Assembly (NCBI GenBank): GCA_964446745.1
Contig: CAYURR010000123.1
Location: 1-9,295 of the forward strand
DNA from: CAYURR01 sp964446745
GTDB taxonomy: Bacteria; Bacillota; Clostridia; Lachnospirales; WQUN01
Reading direction: 5' to 3'
Length of the DNA: 9,295 bases
Shown piece by piece: positions 7,003 through 9,295 of this stretch. The notes beneath the pieces are model-generated. The model was not told where the DNA came from, searched no databases, and saw nothing but the letters and a program-made list of their open reading frames with translations. How positions within the stretch are numbered: the first letter of the stretch is position 1; every line of letters begins with the position of its first letter. A program made the translations under genes and the position numbers.

Positions 7003-7445
7003 ACCTGACCCTCTATATAGAAATCCATAAGACTTGGCATAGACGCTGCCTGTTGCTTGAGCATATTTTTTTCGTGGTTTTCAAAAGCGTCTTTCACCTT
7101 TTGGAGAAGGGATTTTCGATCAAATGGTTTTGCAATGTAGTCGGTCACGTTGTACTGCAGCGAGCGTTCGATTGTGGATGTACGACAATTGGACGAGATA
7201 ATCATGATAGGCGTCTGCGCATACATGGGCAGCTTCCTGACCATAGCGATCAGGTCAAAGCCATTTATGTCAGGCATCTCGATATCAATCAAGAACAGGT
7301 CTACAGACACATTTTTGAGAATTTCAAGCGCCGTACGCCCACTCTTTGCGGTATACAGGTTATATTGAGTCCCAAGTACTTCCTTTAGGCTCGCTAAGTT
7401 TAAATAAAAATCATCTACGGCCAGTATCGATTTTATCTGCGACAT
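6999..7445 (-). CDS. Stand-alone receiver-domain response regulator
   Basis: This is a single-domain CheY-like response regulator and a likely phosphoacceptor for the overlapping kinase. The frame is open from a GTG at 7457, but that codon lies within the GGAGG ribosome binding site, so the ATG at 7445 (148 residues) is the start. In longest-frame numbering, D15-D16 form the acidic pocket (ILAVDD), D58 is the phosphoacceptor (FLIDIEMPDINGFD), S88 is the switch hydroxyl, Y107 the switch aromatic and K110 the conserved lysine (DYIAKPF). All needed residues are therefore present. After the receiver fold (about residue 128) only a 24-residue tail remains, with no DNA-binding or enzymatic domain. 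It precedes the kinase with an ATGA overlap and has its own promoter. Its output is probably by protein contact, or it may act as a phosphate sink or shuttle for the kinase Hpt domain. Confidence 0.92.
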   Translation of the reverse strand: MSQIKSILAVDDFYLNLASLKEVLGTQYNLYTAKSGRTALEILKNVSVDLFLIDIEMPDINGFDLIAMVRKLPMYAQTPIMIISSNCRTSTIERSLQYNVTDYIAKPFDRKSLLQKVKDAFENHEKNMLKQQAASMPSLMDFYIEGQV

Positions 7446-7450
7446 ATAAA

Positions 7451-7455
7451 CCTCC
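7451..7455 (-). promoter_or_regulatory. Ribosome binding site deciding the regulator start
   Basis: A full GGAGG lies 5 nt before the ATG at 7445 and overlaps the upstream in-frame GTG at 7457-7455. This makes the longer start implausible. Confidence 0.85.
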
Positions 7456-7466
7456 ACAACATACGC

Positions 7467-7484
7467 CTATGAACCATTCTATGA
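7467..7484 (-). repeat. Direct repeat TCATAG with 12-bp period over the -10 and start region
   Basis: TCATAG occurs at 7484-7479 and again at 7472-7467, separated by AATGGT. The first copy overlaps the -10 element and the second the predicted transcription start. It could be a pair of regulator half-sites or a chance repeat. Confidence 0.3.
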
Positions 7485-7504
7485 GGTTTTTCCATTAATG
7501 TCAA
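7476..7504 (-). promoter_or_regulatory. Near-consensus sigma-A promoter of the response regulator-kinase operon
   Basis: On the minus strand, a perfect TTGACA (7504-7499) and TAGAAT (7481-7476, five of six bases) are separated by exactly 17 nt. The -35 begins 4 bases after the asnB stop codon. A start near 7470 would give a leader of about 25 nt before the ATG at 7445. It should drive the regulator and kinase, and plausibly serS, since no terminator is visible between them. Confidence 0.8.
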
Positions 7505-7508
7505 TATT

Positions 7509-9295
7509 TTAAGCCATGAATTCAGCGTGCCAAAGCAGGAACATGTAGATCGCCCATATCTTGCGACTTTCATCGCGCTTTCCGTTCTTATGCGCATCCA
7601 AAAGCGCCACGAGCTTATCTGTATTAAAATACTTTTTAGCCGCGTCCGATCGAAAGGCTTCCTTTACCCTACTATAATATTTATCTTCTCTTAGCCATAT
7701 GCGCGTTGGCACCGGGAAGCCGAGCTTCTTTTTAGATGCGACCACCTCCGGCAGATGGTTCTTTGCGGCCATGCGAAATGCGTATTTCGTCGCGGTCTTG
7801 TTGACCCTGTACGCAGTCGGTATGCGCGAGGCGACCTTAAACACTTCCTTGTCCAGAAACGGTACCCTGACCTCAAGTGAATGCGCCATGCTCATCTTAT
7901 CGGCCTTTAGCAATATGTCTCCGACGAGCCACAGGTGTATGTCCAGATACTGCATCTTCGTGATATCGTCCGCGTCCTTTACTTTATTGTATATGGGCCT
8001 CGTGATATCCTCCGGCGAAATATTAGACTTGAACTTTAATATCTCGTCGCGTTCGGCTTTGTCACAGAGCTTTGCGTTACCGATAAATCGCTCCTCTATG
8101 GTCTTGCTACCGCGGACAAAAAAGCCCCTACCCTTTAAGCCCTGCGGCAGCAACGATGCGAGCTTTCCGAGCATACGTCTAAGGGGTAACGGCAGTGACG
8201 TGAGTATCTTCAAATCCAGCGGCTCGCGATAGATGTTATAGCCGCCAAAGAACTCGTCCGCACCTTCACCTGACAGCGCGACCTTTACATGCTTTGACGC
8301 TACCATACTCACAAAATATAATGCAATCGCGGACGGATCCGCGAGTGGTTCGTCCATGTGGTACATGACCTTTGACAGATGTTCCCAGTATTCGTCGGTC
8401 GATATGGTCTTTGAATAATTTTCTATGCCTATCTGCTTGGATAGGTCCTTGGCATACTCGATCTCGTTGTAGTTGTCGTAATCAAAACCGACCGTGAAGG
8501 TCTTGTCCCCTTTGAACGTAGCTGCGACAAAGCTCGAGTCCACACCGCTTGACAGGAACGAACCGACCTCGACATCGCTGATCTGCTTGTGTCTGGCTAC
8601 GGATTCCTTTAATGTATGATCTATCGCAGTGATAGCCTGCTCGAGCGTCATGTCCTTGGGTTTAAAGTCAGCTTGGAAATAGCGCTGTATGTCTACCTGC
8701 CCGTTTTTATAGACCATAAAATGTGCGGGCGGCAGCTTAAACACACCCTTAAAGAAGGTCTCAGGCAACACGGAATATTGATATGTCAGGTAGCACGCAA
8801 GTGCGTCCTCATTGAGCGTGGGCTTAAAGCCCGGATACGCCAAAAACGCCTTGATCTCGGAACCGAAGACTATGTTTCCATCTATCTGCGTATAATAAAA
8901 CGGCTTGATACCGAAGAAATCGCGCGCGCAAAACAACGTATCGTTTTTGATATCATACAACGCAAACGAGAACATACCGCGCAGATGCGATAGCATGTCC
9001 GTACCGTATTCCTCATAGAGGTGCACGAGCGTCTCTGTATCCGCATGGGTATAAAAGACATGTCCCTTTTTTATGAGCATGTCCTTGAGCTCTTTATAGT
9101 TGTATATCTCGCCATTGAACACGATCACGAGCGAACGGTCCTCGTTAAAGATCGGCTGACCGCCGTCCTCGATGCCGATGATCGACAATCGCCGAAAGCC
9201 AAGGGTTATCCTATCGCCCAGATACGTATCGAAGGAATCGGGGCCTCTATGGGCTATCCTGTCTGCCATTGCCGTTATGATATTTTTTGTATTTT
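7509..9295 (-). CDS. asnB: Asparagine synthetase, glutamine-hydrolysing, lacking its first residues at the window edge
   Basis: AsnB makes asparagine from aspartate, ATP and glutamine. The frame stays open to 9295 without a start, so the first residues, including the expected catalytic Cys of the MCGI start, are outside the window; the Met at 9269 is internal (AMADRIAHRGPD). Counting from that Met, the class II glutaminase domain has RIAHRGPDS (4-12), FNGEIYNYKEL (51-61), HADTETLVHLYEEYGTD (75-91) and FFGIKPFYY (118-126). The synthetase domain has the PP-loop SSGVDSS (240-246), DEPLADPSA (306-314), LSGEGADEFFGGY (332-344) and KADKMSMAHSLEVRVPFLD further on. The 586 visible residues plus about 30 missing fit the normal length. 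Some relatives, such as B. subtilis AsnB and Corynebacterium LtsA, amidate cell-wall diaminopimelate instead, so that role cannot be excluded. No terminator is visible before the regulator promoter. Confidence 0.94.
   Translation of the reverse strand, partial: NTKNIITAMADRIAHRGPDSFDTYLGDRITLGFRRLSIIGIEDGGQPIFNEDRSLVIVFNGEIYNYKELKDMLIKKGHVFYTHADTETLVHLYEEYGTDMLSHLRGMFSFALYDIKNDTLFCARDFFGIKPFYYTQIDGNIVFGSEIKAFLAYPGFKPTLNEDALACYLTYQYSVLPETFFKGVFKLPPAHFMVYKNGQVDIQRYFQADFKPKDMTLEQAITAIDHTLKESVARHKQISDVEVGSFLSSGVDSSFVAATFKGDKTFTVGFDYDNYNEIEYAKDLSKQIGIENYSKTISTDEYWEHLSKVMYHMDEPLADPSAIALYFVSMVASKHVKVALSGEGADEFFGGYNIYREPLDLKILTSLPLPLRRMLGKLASLLPQGLKGRGFFVRGSKTIEERFIGNAKLCDKAERDEILKFKSNISPEDITRPIYNKVKDADDITKMQYLDIHLWLVGDILLKADKMSMAHSLEVRVPFLDKEVFKVASRIPTAYRVNKTATKYAFRMAAKNHLPEVVASKKKLGFPVPTRIWLREDKYYSRVKEAFRSDAAKKYFNTDKLVALLDAHKNGKRDESRKIWAIYMFLLWHAEFMA

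Larger units (their letters stand above)
7448..7489 (-). repeat. Inverted repeat pairing the regulator ribosome binding site
   Basis: AAACCTC (7489-7483) and GAGGTTT (7454-7448) are exact 7-base complements separated by 28 nt. The downstream arm contains most of the Shine-Dalgarno sequence; the upstream arm overlaps the promoter spacer and is upstream of the predicted transcription start. The match is exact, but a role is inferred. Confidence 0.4.

Noticed and set aside
7446..7457. Longer response regulator start at the GTG at 7457
   Set aside because: The GTG overlaps the GGAGG ribosome binding site, which is ideally placed for the ATG at 7445.
7699..8232. Plus-strand open frame of 177 codons opposite asnB
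   Set aside because: It lies entirely antisense to conserved AsnB sequence, has no recognisable protein features, and is explained as a shadow frame.
9267..9269. The Met at 9269 as the true asnB start
   Set aside because: The frame continues open to the window edge, and the family places about 30 residues, including the catalytic Cys, before the RIAHRGPD motif.

Overview
The window looks like a chromosomal segment from a Gram-positive, Clostridia-like bacterium. Base composition is close to balanced by eye. The main taxonomic hints are the conserved Firmicutes cluster Asp23/Gls24 protein - nusB - xseA - xseB - ispA, the compact overlapping operon style with strong GGAGG-type ribosome binding sites, and a 7TMR-DISM hybrid sensor kinase of a kind common in Clostridia. 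The exact genus cannot be read from the sequence. Every supported gene lies on the minus strand, so transcription runs from high to low coordinates. Both ends cut a gene.

In transcription order: (1) a glutamine-dependent asparagine synthetase (asnB) lacking its first residues because the window ends at 9295; (2) a stand-alone receiver-domain response regulator starting at 7445, with a near-consensus sigma-A promoter in the gap after asnB; (3) a 1050-residue hybrid sensor kinase (7002-3850) overlapping the regulator by ATGA, with an extracytoplasmic sensor, seven further membrane helices, HisKA, HATPase, receiver and Hpt domains; (4) seryl-tRNA synthetase (serS), 18 nt behind the kinase; (5) the housekeeping cluster Asp23/Gls24 (YqhY-like), nusB, xseA, xseB and the first 94 codons of ispA. 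These last five genes are separated by 2 nt or less, or overlap.

The regulator and kinase together carry every station of a His-Asp-His-Asp phosphorelay: H471, D758 and H911 in the kinase and D58 (longest-frame numbering) in the regulator. No DNA-binding or enzymatic output domain is present, so the target lies elsewhere or acts through protein contact. serS has no room for a T-box or other leader and may be read from the regulator promoter. The yqhY-nusB-xseA-xseB-ispA block has its own weaker candidate promoter in the 47-nt serS-yqhY gap. No RNA genes, mobile elements, CRISPR arrays or convincing intrinsic terminators were seen, and no gene-free stretch exceeds 100 bases. The points most worth a second look are the self-contained relay without output, the regulatory architecture of the 63-nt asnB-regulator gap, and archaeal/eukaryotic-looking active-site motifs in SerRS.
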